Source: Rhynchospora pubera (lineage: Eukaryota; Streptophyta; Magnoliopsida; Poales; Cyperaceae). Taken from it: a DNA stretch of 64,000 nt. The notes beneath the pieces were generated by a model, which was not told where the DNA came from, did not search any database, and worked only from the letters and a program-made list of their open reading frames with translations. Both the position numbers and the translations under genes were made by a program. The stretch is from assembly GCA_028095005.1 (NCBI GenBank), contig CM051460.1:73921676-73985675 (forward strand). Reading direction: 5' to 3'. Shown piece by piece: positions 45,650-56,361 of this stretch. Numbering within the stretch: the first letter of the stretch is position 1; every line of letters begins with the position of its first letter.

Positions 45650-47426
45650 TGTTAGGAAACTGTCCAATTTTAATTTTAGACTAATTACTTTTAATTAATC
45701 CAATTAAACAAAGAGCAAGAAGATCTAGTACATAGCTAATTCGACACAAAGAGAAAGGGGTGGAATTTATACCTCCCGCGAAATCGTATTCGCGGGGCTC
45801 GATCCTACGGCATGGGAATCGATGGGGTGCTCTCCTTCGCCTCCTCCATGGCGCCCTCGAGTCCACCAAGGAATTTGGCCATGTCCCAATTCTTGTGCTA
45901 GCAAGAGAAAGGAGATAGCTAATCCTTTTCACCATTCTTCAAGTAATTCTAGCAATTAACCTTTTGGAATAGCTATTCTCAACACATGAGACCTATGGGA
46001 ATGCAAGAGAGAGAGAGACCACCATGGGAGAATCAAAATTCTGCCCATGGATGGTGGTGGCGGCTAGGGAGAAGAAGGGAGGCAAGGTGAGAAGGTTAGG
46101 TTTTGCTTCTTCAAGTGGTCCTTATATAGACCACTCTCCACCAACTTTTGCTTGACCTTTTTACCCCTCTATGGCCGGCCATATACATGGGCCTTATGGG
46201 CCATGTGTTAGGTTTGTTCAATCTCTCTTAGTCCATATTAAATCAATTATTTAATAGGCCTTTCAAGTTGCATTCAATTTAGGCTCAAATAGACTATTAA
46301 AATAAAAGTCTATACTTTAATTTAATTCACTTAATTAAATTAAAGTGTGATGAATAAAATTAATTATCAATATGTTGATAATCAATTTAGGATTAGCATG
46401 TTCATTAATTTATTTCTATATGATCCATTTGACTTAATTAATTATAACGGTCCATAACGTTATTTAATTAATTAATCAACTTATCATATTTTGCAATACT
46501 CACTATTGCAAATAAATAAATAATGCACGTATGGTCAAAGTCCTATTTGTGTGACCCTTTGAGGATTTATGCTACGTTGGACATGGAGTTAAATCGTTAT
46601 TTAATTCCAATAATCATAAGCGGTATCTAGCAACACGTTATGATTCCCAATTCGCATAAATAGTGTACTACTACGGTATTTAAATCCTGCATAAGAGAAT
46701 AAATGAATTTCCCTATTTTGATTCTTATGTCACACGATATCATCGTATAATCCAAGATAGGAATGTGTCATTCTTGCAGATTATACGTTCCTTGATCTAG
46801 AGATAATTGTATAAAGTTGCATGCAAACAATCTATCTCCATCAAGGGGCCCAAACAGATATCGTCACTCACTAAGTGAATTAATGAGGGACATACGGTTT
46901 TCTTGATGATTAGCTTTTCCCCGCACAATTCAAGAGAACATAAATAAAGTCCGTATAGCAGCCCTTATCGGGAATCAGCGGTAGACGATATTTATTGAAC
47001 CTATCCTCATGTGGAAAAGATAAACATCTCAAACTTAGAACCAAAATCATAACGAAATAAACAATGACACATAACACAATCCATATGTTTATTTCGATGG
47101 GTCAAGTCCTGTGCTATGTTCCATAACATACACATATGCAATTAAGTTGGTAACTCTTTACCTATGATTTGTAGAACTTAATCATCACTTAACTTGCATA
47201 CTAATCTTATAAGATAATTAATGTTCCTTATTAATTATCAAGATTATGGACCGTTTAGATTTATTATTGTCATTCTAAAGAATGATCCACAGAGATCTAC
47301 AATTCAGATCCTCAACCTGAATAATCTGTCAATAATAAATCCAGGAACAGATGATAATATATCATCCATAACATAAACTAATATTTAAGTCATTAAATTA
47401 TTGACTTCTAGGACATAACTCCAACA
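45650..47426 (-). repeat. copia 5' LTR, complete (1,777 bp)
   Basis: It begins TGTTAGGAAAC and ends CTCCAACA on the plus strand, with the primer site on its left and the GCTAA duplication on its right. It is the intact reference copy showing which part of the other LTR is missing. Confidence 0.95.
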
Positions 47427-47689
47427 GCTAATGCCTCGTCAGTCCACTCTGCATATGCACCCACAAAAATGGTAGAAAAATCTAGGCGATCTCGATAAGT
47501 ACCGTGCTGGAAACCCAGCAGGTTCTGTGTCACGTCCCAACTCTGTTAAAATAAACTCGTTAGTTCTTTACTCTAATTAAATTGAAATTGATCATATGAT
47601 AAATTGGAAATATATAGCAAACGTACCACAGGTAGTGGAGGAGGAGTAATCTGGTACAGTCCAAACTGATGCCTACAACGGTCGGGGTA
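47427..47689 (-). pseudogene. 5' remnant of the same split gene
   Basis: On the minus strand 47627-47689 reads as an exon piece containing QFGLYQ followed by a Pro run. It is followed by an intron (donor GT at 47625-47626, acceptor AG at 47543-47544) and an exon 47427-47542 that begins SWDVTQ. The first five bases, 47427-47431 (GCTAA), are the target-site duplication of the copia element. The exon continues in frame at 1414 across the insertion. The 5' end of the gene is cut at 47689/47690 by the second copia LTR, so everything upstream of this exon is missing. 'RxxRQFGLxQxxPPPxP' resembles the last part of the plant mobile domain in MAIN-like proteins; that is a family-pattern argument, not a search result. 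Confidence 0.5.
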
Positions 47690-49437
47690 TGTTAGAGATA
47701 TGTCCTAGAAGCCAATCAGTTGATAGCTATTATATTAGTTTATGTTATTGATGATGCTTGATAATTTGTTCCTAGAGATTATTATTGACAGATCATTCAG
47801 GTTGAGGATCTGAATTGTAGATCTCTGTGGATCATTCGTTAGAATGACAATAATATCTCTAAAGAGTCAATAATCTTGATAATTAACAAGGAACATTAAT
47901 TATCATCTAAGATTAGTATGCAAGTTAAGTGATGATTAAGTTCTACAAATCATAGGTAAGGAGTTACCGACTTGATTGCATATGTGTATGTTACTGGAAC
48001 ATAGCACAGGACATGACCCAATGAAATAAATTTATGGATTGTGTTATGTGTCATTATTTATTTCATACGTGTTTGATTCTGAGTTTGAGATGATTCAGTT
48101 TCTCCACATGAGGATAGGTTCTATAAATATCGTCTAACGTTGATTCCTGATAAGGGCTGCTATACGGACTTTATTTATGTTCTCTTGAATTGTGCGGGGA
48201 GAAACTGTTCATCAAGACAACCGTATGTCCCTTATTAGTTCACCTAGTGAGTGATGATATCTACTGGGCCCCTTGATGGAGTTGGATCGTATGCGCGCAA
48301 CTAGGCGATCAACTCTAGATCAAGAAATGTATAATCTGCAAGAATGACACATTCCTATCTTGGATTATACAAGGATATCATGTGACATAAGAATCAAAAC
48401 AATAAGATAATATTTCTTATGCATGATTGAAGTATTGTATTGGTACAATATTTACTTTGTGCGAATTGGGAATCATAACGTGTTGCTAGATACCGCTTAT
48501 GATTAATGGAAATAAATGGTGATTTATTTTTCATGGCCAACATAGCATAAATCCTCAAAGGGTCACACAAATAGGACTTTAACCATACGTGCATTATTTG
48601 TTTATTTGCAGTAGCGAGTACTGCGAATATATGATAAGTTGATTAATTAATTATATACCGTTACGAACCGTTATAATTAATTAACTCAAGTGGATCATAT
48701 AGAAATAATATAATGCATATGCTAATTCCAAATTAATTATTAATATGTTAATAATTAAGTTAGTTCAACGTATATTTATTATACTGAGCTGATCGGTCTT
48801 TTGTTTAATTAGTTAATTAAAAGTCCGATTTGAGATGGATTAATAGAGTGAATTAATGGACCATTATATCATATGGATTAGCCCACAAAAATTCTGAAAA
48901 TTTCGGATTTTGAGGGGTATTTTTGTCCTGACAAAAATTGGAAAAGAGAAAGACTGCATATATATTGATTGTTTCTTTGGGAACAAGTCGGTCTTGACCT
49001 AATTCTCTTTCTCCTCCTTCCTCTAGTTGACGGCTCAAGCAAGGGCAGAAATTTGGTTCTCCTCTTGCTTGTGCATCCATCCATCTCTCTTGCTCATGAG
49101 TTGAGCACTTCTTCCAATTAATCGGTTAATCGCGCAAAGAAGAACAAAAGGGAATTAGCTATCGTCTCGGACAAGCTAGCACTTGTCTTGAGACTTTGGT
49201 TAATCTTCTAGGTGGACTCGAGGCAACCGGAGGCAGTCGGGAGGGTGACGAGTACGCCACCGACTCCAAGAGATTGGATTCGAGCCTTCCGAATACGATT
49301 TCGGAAGAGGTAATCTCCTACGCTTCTCCTTTTATGATGTTAATCACTTGAATAACTAGATCCATTAATCGTGCGTATTAATTCTTTGTTAAATGTTAAT
49401 AAAAATTTTAATTGCACGTGGACTTGAGTTCCTAACA
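47690..49437 (+). repeat. copia LTR of a related subfamily, opposite orientation
   Basis: It runs from TGTTAGAGATATGTCC to GAGTTCCTAACA (1,748 bp) and is followed at once by a copia primer site. It resembles the reverse complement of 45650-47426 (shared TATGTCCTAGAAG, CAGGTTGAGGATCTGAATTG, GATCTCTGTGGATCATTC), at roughly 80% by eye. It is therefore a 5' LTR pointing right, from a sister subfamily. No matching 3' LTR exists in the window, so the element is truncated. It interrupts the split gene at 47689. Confidence 0.85.
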
Positions 49438-49438
49438 G

Positions 49439-49450
49439 TGGTATCAGAGC
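49439..49450 (+). promoter_or_regulatory. copia primer-binding site (initiator tRNA-Met)
   Basis: TGGTATCAGAGC follows the LTR end with one base between them. It shows that this is a 5' LTR with some interior attached and not a solo LTR. Confidence 0.88.
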
Positions 49451-49690
49451 GCTGGTCGTTATTTAAGTTTTTAACATTTTTAAATCGAGAAATTTGTAAT
49501 TAATAAAATTAATTAGTGATGTGTGTGCTTGCTGTCTGGAAAAAATCTGTTTGAAGTCCGGAACCTCCCCAGACAAGCAAGCGTGGAACCTCCCCAATTG
49601 AAGTCCGGAACTTCATTCAAATTGCCCTGCATTTAAATTAAACAATGCATTGAAAAAAATTAATTTGAACATTGAAAAAAATAATAACCA
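49451..49690 (+). mobile_element. probable leader fragment of the truncated copia element
   Basis: About 240 bp follow the primer site, including a local duplication of 'GAAGTCCGGAAC' and 'GGAACCTCCCC'. No gag start or other coding sequence is seen, and the element's right limit is unclear. Confidence 0.4.
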
Positions 49691-49694
49691 TGCA

Positions 49695-49895
49695 AACAAT
49701 TTTGCTATAATAATTTTACTATAATATTAGTCTTGCTATAATAATTGTGCTATAATTTTGCTATAATAATATTAGTCTTGCTATAATAATTGTGCTATAA
49801 TTTTGCTATAATAATTTTACTATAATATTAGTCTTGCTATAATAATTGTGCTATAATTTTTCTATAATAATATTAGTCTTGCTATAACAATTTAT
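49695..49895. repeat. AT-rich minisatellite
   Basis: Units built from GCTATAATAATTTTACTATA, ATATTAGTCTT and GCTATAATAATTGTGCTATA recur in alternating order for about 200 bp. The stretch to about 50280 that follows is AT-rich and shows no gene. Confidence 0.8.
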
Positions 49896-50282
49896 ATTTT
49901 TTTAAATAACAAAATTAAATTGCTGAATATAGAATGATGATTTCATGACCTAAATATTACCAAAAAAATTCACAAAAAAAATATAGAATGATGATTTCAT
50001 GACCTAAATATTACAACATCACCACAAATATTACACTTATTTTCTTCTCCCTCTTGCTAAACATTACAACAATCATTCAAACAACATACAATCTATATGC
50101 AATTCACAAGCATTTCTATTCAAACAATAATAAAATAAACATATAGAAAAGTTAACCTTGAGTAGAAGCAGTTTAACTCTCTTTTGAACAATTTTTCCTT
50201 ACATTTTAAATTAATACCATCAATTTTTAATATTTTTTTAATAATTAATTATAAATATCTTAATTATTAAAGGCAAAAAAAA

Positions 50283-50690
50283 TTAAATTACATATAAAGT
50301 TACATATGATTTTTTTCTTATTTTATCATATTTTTTAAATATTTTTACAATATATTATCTATTTTTCCAATTAATTAACTAATTAATAAACTAATAAAAG
50401 GAAAATAAATTTCCCAAAAAATACTAAATTACATATAAAATTTAATTTAATTATTCCTAATTTTTTTATATTTTTTAAATATTTTTACAATATATTATCT
50501 ATTTTCTCAATTAATTAACTAATTAATAAACTAATAAAAGGAAAATAAATTTTCCAAAAAAAATACTAAATTACATATAAAATTTAATTTAATTATTCAT
50601 GATTTTTCATATTTTTTCAATATTTTTACAATATAATATCTATTTTTCTAATTAATTAACTAATTAATAAACCAATAAACTAAATAAATT
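50283..50690. repeat. tandem repeat, about three copies of 137-142 bp
   Basis: The core ATATTTTTACAATATATTAT occurs near 50338 and 50475, with a one-base variant near 50617. Each is followed by an AATTAATTAACTAATTAATAAA block and a GGAAAATAAATTT-type spacer in the first two. It is almost pure A/T and non-coding. Confidence 0.8.
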
Positions 50691-50707
50691 AATAATATAT
50701 AAAAAAA

Positions 50708-50761
50708 AAGCTAAGATCGGAATCCGGAATTCTGATCTTAGCTTGTTACGGAATTCCGTAA
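50708..50761. repeat. hairpin plus 16-bp perfect palindrome
   Basis: AAGCTAAGATC (50708-50718) pairs with GATCTTAGCTT (50734-50744) around a 15-base loop. One base later comes TTACGGAATTCCGTAA (50746-50761), a perfect palindrome. The pair sits just left of a MITE insertion. Confidence 0.85.
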
Positions 50762-50774
50762 TTGCGTTCGGAAT

Positions 50775-51554
50775 CAGTGGCGAAGCTAGGATTTCGAGTC
50801 AGCAGGGTCCGTAAAATTTTTTTGTTGAAAATATATGTATGATTTAACGTCTAATATAGATATAGTATAATAATAATTTTTAAATAAACAACTCTAAAAT
50901 AATGTTAGATAAAAAAAAAGTCACGAGAAATCAAATATATATTAGAACAACGATAGAAAATCTATAATAATATATTTAATATACAAGAAAATAATTCAAA
51001 AGTCAAGACAACAAAAAAGTACAATAATTTACTATGAATTTTCATTTTTTTCATAATTTTGCATAATAAGTTCTTTAGAAATCTCATTGAGCACTTATTT
51101 TTCTTATTTTTAGTGGTAATTTTTCTATAATATCCGAGTTGTATTTTTTATCCTTTGTGGCAGTTTTTATTTATAATGTTCTAAAGTTCACAAAATATTA
51201 TATAGACGAATCACGTAATGCGCGAGATTCGCGCTAGTATATATATGCTACAAATAATTTTTCATCCAAATATTTCATTATATTTTAAGTTTTGTTTTAA
51301 TAAGATTCATTAGGTAGGAGGGAAGAAGACGATTAGCCATGAACAAATACTATTTGGGTCCTTATGTAATTTTGTAAGTGTTGTTATGCAATTCAAATCA
51401 AATACGACATGTCCAGCTGGGTCCTTTAAATTTTTGAGATGGGTCCCTAACTTTTTTATGTATTTTTTTAATTATAAATAAATGTAACGTGAAGTAAATT
51501 TTTTTTTTGAGGTGGGTCCATGGACCCACCAAAATTAATGTAGCTTCGCCCCTG
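50775..51554. mobile_element. hAT-type MITE (780 bp) with 8-bp target duplication
   Basis: The terminal inverted repeats CAGTGGCGAAGCTA and TAGCTTCGCCCCTG differ at one base. The flanks carry the 8-bp duplication TTCGGAAT at 50767-50774 and 51555-51562. CAGgGGCGgAGC-like ends with 8-bp duplications are typical of plant hAT elements (compare the Petunia dTph1 type). The interior is AT-rich with no transposase frame, so it depends on an autonomous relative. Confidence 0.92.
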
Positions 51555-51562
51555 TTCGGAAT

Positions 51563-52463
51563 CCCAGATACCGATCTTGTGATACTATTTTAAAAAATAT
51601 TATTGTATTGATATTATTTTTAATATATTATATTAATTTAATATTATTTTTAAATTTTTCGGTTAAAAACTTAAAATCATTAATGGTAGATAAATGTTTT
51701 ATTTTGGGTTTCAGCAGCCCACCCAACTCGCAGTGGAAAGGGCTCAACTGTTCAAGTTATCTTGGGCTAAAAAATGCGGAGCCCTTTCTTATAGAATTTA
51801 GTGGGAGGGACAAGGATTAGATTAGTTTTTTGTTATATTTTCAAAATATGAAATTCAAACATCAAATCTAAGTCATTGATCTTGTTGAACAATGTATTCC
51901 ACACACCTAGCTCTTCGCCTCTCTAAATGTGTGGAGTTCGGCGCAGATCTCAGCCGTCCATTTCATATATATAAAAGCAATCTTTTTATCTGCTTGTGTG
52001 GCATGGCAAATATAGGACAAGTATTTAGGGAGCTTCAATGAATCAAACTGCACTATTTCATTAGATGGATCATGGATCATTCAAAATTTGTTAGTTGGTA
52101 GATTTAAATGTTATAATTTTGAAAATTGTTTTGTTAATTATCATAGTTATCAGATAATTTGTTCTCTATGATGTTGATGTGTCTGTTGTGAGTAGATAAT
52201 TGAGAAGAGCGGTAAACTGGTAATTGAGTTCGGTGAAAAAATAAAGCTTACTCGCGAATAGTAAATGTTAATTTTGCGGTGGGTCAGGAATCGAAATTGA
52301 GCAAATTGAGTATAATAATTAGTTTTGTTATTTTTGGAATGATTACATATTATTTAAGTGTACTTTCTTCTGACATTGTTTGCTTTTGATTAATATCATA
52401 TTGTAATCATAATAATTGTTGTATAATGGTGACAAAAAGAAAATTTAAAAAATAGCACTGATG
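51563..52463. other. intergenic, no gene seen
   Basis: This is AT-rich DNA without a supported coding frame. It includes a 61-bp stretch at 51826-51886 repeated exactly at 52516-52576. Confidence 0.5.
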
Positions 52464-52900
52464 GAGGAAGGGTTCTACTGTTCTAGTGTCCACTATTGGA
52501 TGCCTCTAAACTCATTTTTTTGTTATATTTTCAAAATATGAAATTCAAACATCAAATCTAAGTCATTGATCTTGTTCAATTTAACCGGTGATAAATTTCC
52601 ATATAAGTTTTGAAAATTATGGATTTTATTTGATAATCGATTGAAAAACTTAATAATGAATGAATCTAGTTAAATACAATGAATTAATTTAATACATTCA
52701 TGTTTTGGCCTCTTGATCAAGTATCACATAAATTTCAAAGTTTACAAAATTTATATAAAAATGCATCGTCCGTTAAATTGAATAAGCTAAGTGAATGTTT
52801 TAGATTTCGATGTTTGCATTATATATTCTGAAAAATTAATTAAAAAATAAAATTTTGGACATTTTGGAGCATTCGATTGGTGGACACTAGACCATCCTCT
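52464..52900. mobile_element. MITE-like unit with imperfect inverted ends
   Basis: TCTAGTGTCCAC at 52482-52493 is inverted as GTGGACACTAGA at 52880-52891, and the match extends loosely outward (AGGAAGG/AGGATGG) and inward (TTGGATGC/TCGAATGC). The unit is about 437 bp and non-coding. I could not fix a target duplication, so the limits are approximate. Confidence 0.4.
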
Positions 52901-53600
52901 TATTTTTATAATATATACTTGTTAGTCAAATGAGGAATTAGAAATTTGTTTAGTTCTTTTATATATATATTTTTGTTAACAATCTAGGTTTTTTTTAAGT
53001 TAAATAAAGAGCTGAGTGTGTTTTAATGTCCAACCGAAGATAATATATTTCGAGCTAATATTTTTATGCTGAAAGATCGTTGTCTTAGCCAACTAAGTCG
53101 GAGTGGTGTTTCATGTTTGGACCCTCAGTTAGTCAGTTTGCGTTTTATTTAAAAACTCAACACAAATTATTTAAAAACTCAACATGACTCAGTTAGCCAA
53201 CTAAGTCATGTTTGGACCCTCAAAAGTTAACATTTCAACAAAAATAACTAGTACAATTTATATTTAGCTAACAGATTTATGACGATGCATATTCCAGGTA
53301 TCTGGTTACCGCTACATAGCCTACATTCAGTGTACCAGATCATTCTCCAATGACAATTTTTTAACATTGTTATTCCTTTATTAATATTAAAGGCCCTAAG
53401 TTGATTTCAATTATTGCTTGTGTTTCGAAGTCTTTGTTGGTGTTAAAAAGCATTCAAAATTGTATAAACTACAAGGACGTATTTTTGGTAATTGGTAATT
53501 ACCATCCAAACAAATACCATCCACAACCATCCAGAGATGCGCTGCATGTGATAGTCACGTGAGGTCTACCCTTCATTTTCTTTTCTATCATTTTTCCATT
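52901..53600. other. intergenic with a local duplication and G-boxes
   Basis: A short duplicated block lies around 53088-53230 (AGCCAACTAAGTC and CATGTTTGGACCCTCA each twice). Two CACGTG G-box hexamers are at 53556-53561 and 53602-53607, just before a CT-rich stretch. No gene is seen here. Confidence 0.45.
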
Positions 53601-53609
53601 TCACGTGAT

Positions 53610-54050
53610 ATCACATGAGACTTTCTAAATTTGAATCATTTCCTCTTTCAAGAGACGTCAGAGCAACCCAAACCCTAGTACAAGAGGAGAGAGAGGCTAA
53701 TCAGATCAAACCTCATCCATCTTTCTCGATCGCCTCCTCTCCTGCCTCTGTTGCCATCGATCCTCTATGCCACATCCACTGTTCTTCATCGACACTCTGC
53801 CGTGTTCTTTCTCCTCTCTCTCTCTCTCTTTCTCTCTCCTCCTCCTCCTCTATGCCACAGCCACCGTTATGCCTCGATCTGCTGCCATGGCGATCACCTA
53901 CACATTTTCGAAGATCAACTTGCATAGCCACCTCCGCTTACAACTCCGGCGATCACCGTTGAAACATGCATCGAAATCTATTTCTCACGTCAGATCGAGG
54001 TCGCAGTTCTCTTCTCACACTCAATTTATGTTTCATTTCAGTAATTGATC
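53610..54050 (+). other. CT-rich stretch resembling a plant 5' leader/first exon, unproven
   Basis: The sequence begins after two G-boxes, includes AAACCCTAG and a (CT)n/(CTC)n run at about 53808-53851, and holds short frames in two registers (53615-53962, 53767-54048). Such composition is common in plant 5' leaders. I recognise no protein, and no continuation exon could be connected, so this may be an untranslated transcript start or nothing. Confidence 0.25.
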
Positions 54051-56300
54051 AAAAATTTTATTGATTATCGTACTGTATTGTAATTTGTAAGTCGTCTTCC
54101 TCTCTTTCGCGGGTGTTTCCTCTTTCCCAAATTGAATGATTTAGTTGCCAACAAATTGAACAATTAGGTTCAAGTACAGACTGATCTATTTGTCAGATTA
54201 AGAGATCATGTTGTTGACATAAGGGATAATCTTATATTCTATTGTCAGAAATTGTTTCCGCATAAAGTTGCCTGAAATGATTATTTAGTATTGAAATGTG
54301 ATCTATTTGTCAAATTAAGGGATCATGTTGTTAACACTTTACATATGTATTTGTATTCATATTACGCAGATTTGGGCTGCGGTTCAATCGAGTTGGTGTG
54401 GCGTTGTGTGTTTGTTCTCCACCAACATTCAGATTTTTAGCAAACTAAACATGTGCTCTAATATTTGTATGAATTGTAACCAATTTGTATTGTTTTGGAT
54501 TGTTAAAACTGATCATGATGTATTAGGGATCATATTGTTGTTATTTTTTTTATGGATCATATTAATATTTTATTTTTGTACTAGTTATTGTTATATTACA
54601 AAGCTATAATAGAACATATAACGCATGTTAAATCATCCCTTGTGCTAACAAAATACTAAACACTTATGTACTGTTTCCAAATTTGACGGCTGAATTTTTG
54701 AAAAAAGAATATAAAATCATTATTATATCATTTTATAAATATATAAAACTGAACACTTAACGCAAATTAACCCATCTCTTGTTGTATTTAGTTTGTAAAA
54801 CTGTTGAACATTAATCTCATCCCTTAAAGCATCAAACATATCACTAAATGCTGACGTCAGCACACGTCAGATGTGCACAGAGCGCAGATGACGTCAGCGC
54901 ACGGAAAATCTGAAAAATGTGGGCCTGAGAGCTCAGGAGGTCTATTAAAATGTCGCTGTGGATGGTTTGTATCATTCCCGTTTGTAAACGCGTTTCGTCC
55001 CTCGTTGGCTCGTTGCTGCCGCGGTCGGCGCTTCAAAGACTTCAATCCCATTGACTTCTATAAAGATTGTTCGCCACGGAAGATGAAGGAACAAATGCTT
55101 ACCGAAAGGAGAGACCGATAACTATTAGTTGAAAACAGTGATAACTATCAATATATCCGTTGGAACGAAAACTAAATATGTATATTTTTTATATTTTAAT
55201 GAAATTTATAAATTATATATCAAATTTGCTTCTAGTGGAGACTAATTTTGTCACTAATAAAATATCACCAACATTAAAAAGTTAACTTTTCAGAACTACT
55301 ATAATGAATGATCCATCGGTTTTTAATTAAATTGTACCAATTTGTTACAGGGCCATCAATATTATAACGAACATATGTACCACAATTACAATATGAATTT
55401 CTTTTTTTAGTAATAATGTTATGCTATTAAAAAACGTGACAATGATGTACAATAATGTTTTAAACATGTAGTTATCAACGTGACAATTTAAGTAAGTTAA
55501 TATCATTTTAAAGAAATAATACAAAAATAATAAAACATAACTTCTATGTTAATATTAATACAAAAATAATACAGTATTAATAGTTTTATATGCCTTTCCA
55601 CATGGAAAGTTTAGGCAGGTTTGTGTTAATATTCCGTTCAACTTCATAAAGTTCAAAGTTAGACTTTTAAATATTAAATCTCCCTTTTAATGCGCTTGTG
55701 CTTGATAATGGGTTATCTCAAAATTAAATTTCAAATCAGTATACTGAAATGTAACTATTAACATCAATGTTACAAGATTATTTCCACTATCAGCAACTAT
55801 AACCTCAATGACGAGTTTATTTAATTAGTACATAATTAAGCTTCTAATGTGCCACTTGGCTATATCATTTATTAATGCCGAACCGATAACTTTTTGCTCT
55901 TAGGCTCTTACCAATTAGCATTAACAAATGTTATGTACGGAGAGAAGAACAATTAGTCTATATTGGTCGTGCCTTTTTAATTAGAATAATGTCTAGTACT
56001 GATAAACTAACATTAACATCGTACCATATCAAAAAAACTCGAAAAAGGTAATTCTCGACAAAATTGTTAAAAGATGGATGACCTTGATACACGGACCAAA
56101 TCAAATTGAAGCACAAGGATTGTTTTGTAATTCTACGCAACATTTAAAAATATGGGAAAATTGTTCCTAACATTTTGTCTTAGTACAGGTGTACAACAAA
56201 TTAAACAAAACACAAAGATGAAAGACTAAGTTTTGAAGGAAATTTCCTCTCTGGTTTATTTCCCAGGAAATTCACCTCCTCTCTAGGTTCTAGCTCCAAG
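54051..56300. other. intergenic upstream of the CBP60 gene
   Basis: No supported gene. A more GC-rich island at 54850-55125 has two TGACGTCA palindromes (within GCTGACGTCAGC near 54849 and GATGACGTCAGCGC near 54887) and an 82-codon plus frame (54873-55121) that I do not recognise. The remainder is AT-rich. Confidence 0.5.
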
Positions 56301-56310
56301 ACTTTACAGC

Positions 56311-56320
56311 TATATATAAG
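56311..56320 (+). promoter_or_regulatory. TATA box of the CBP60-like gene
   Basis: TATATATAAG lies about 51 bases upstream of the ATG at 56362. This predicts a transcription start near 56343 and a leader of only about 20 bases. Confidence 0.7.
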
Positions 56321-56361
56321 AGCGTACTCTGTATAAGCAGACTACACATCAAGCTCCTCCA

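Larger units (their letters stand above)
1415..47426 (-). mobile_element. Ty1/copia LTR retrotransposon, non-coding, interrupted by a Tat element
   Basis: The ends are TGTTAGGAAAC (1415) and CTCCAACA (47426), flanked by a perfect 5-bp duplication GCTAA at 1410-1414 and 47427-47431. A primer-binding site matching initiator tRNA-Met (TGGTATCAGAG, read on the minus strand at 45638-45648) abuts the right LTR, and a polypurine tract (AAGTGGGAGAT) abuts the left LTR. The element therefore runs right to left. Without the inner Tat insertion it would be about 9.7 kb. The interior (39512-45649) has no open frame longer than about 100 codons and only one recognisable pol trace. It landed in an exon of the minus-strand gene described at 94-1414. 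Confidence 0.93.

Noticed and set aside
48394..49084. Minus-strand frames within the plus-oriented copia LTR
   Set aside because: They lie inside an LTR with clear ends and primer site; short and unrecognised.
49695..50690. CRISPR-like spaced repeats
   Set aside because: The repeats are contiguous AT-rich tandem arrays without unique spacers, in plant nuclear DNA.
54873..55121. 82-codon plus frame in the GC-rich island
   Set aside because: No recognisable domain, no convincing promoter or splice context. Composition alone is not enough to call a gene.
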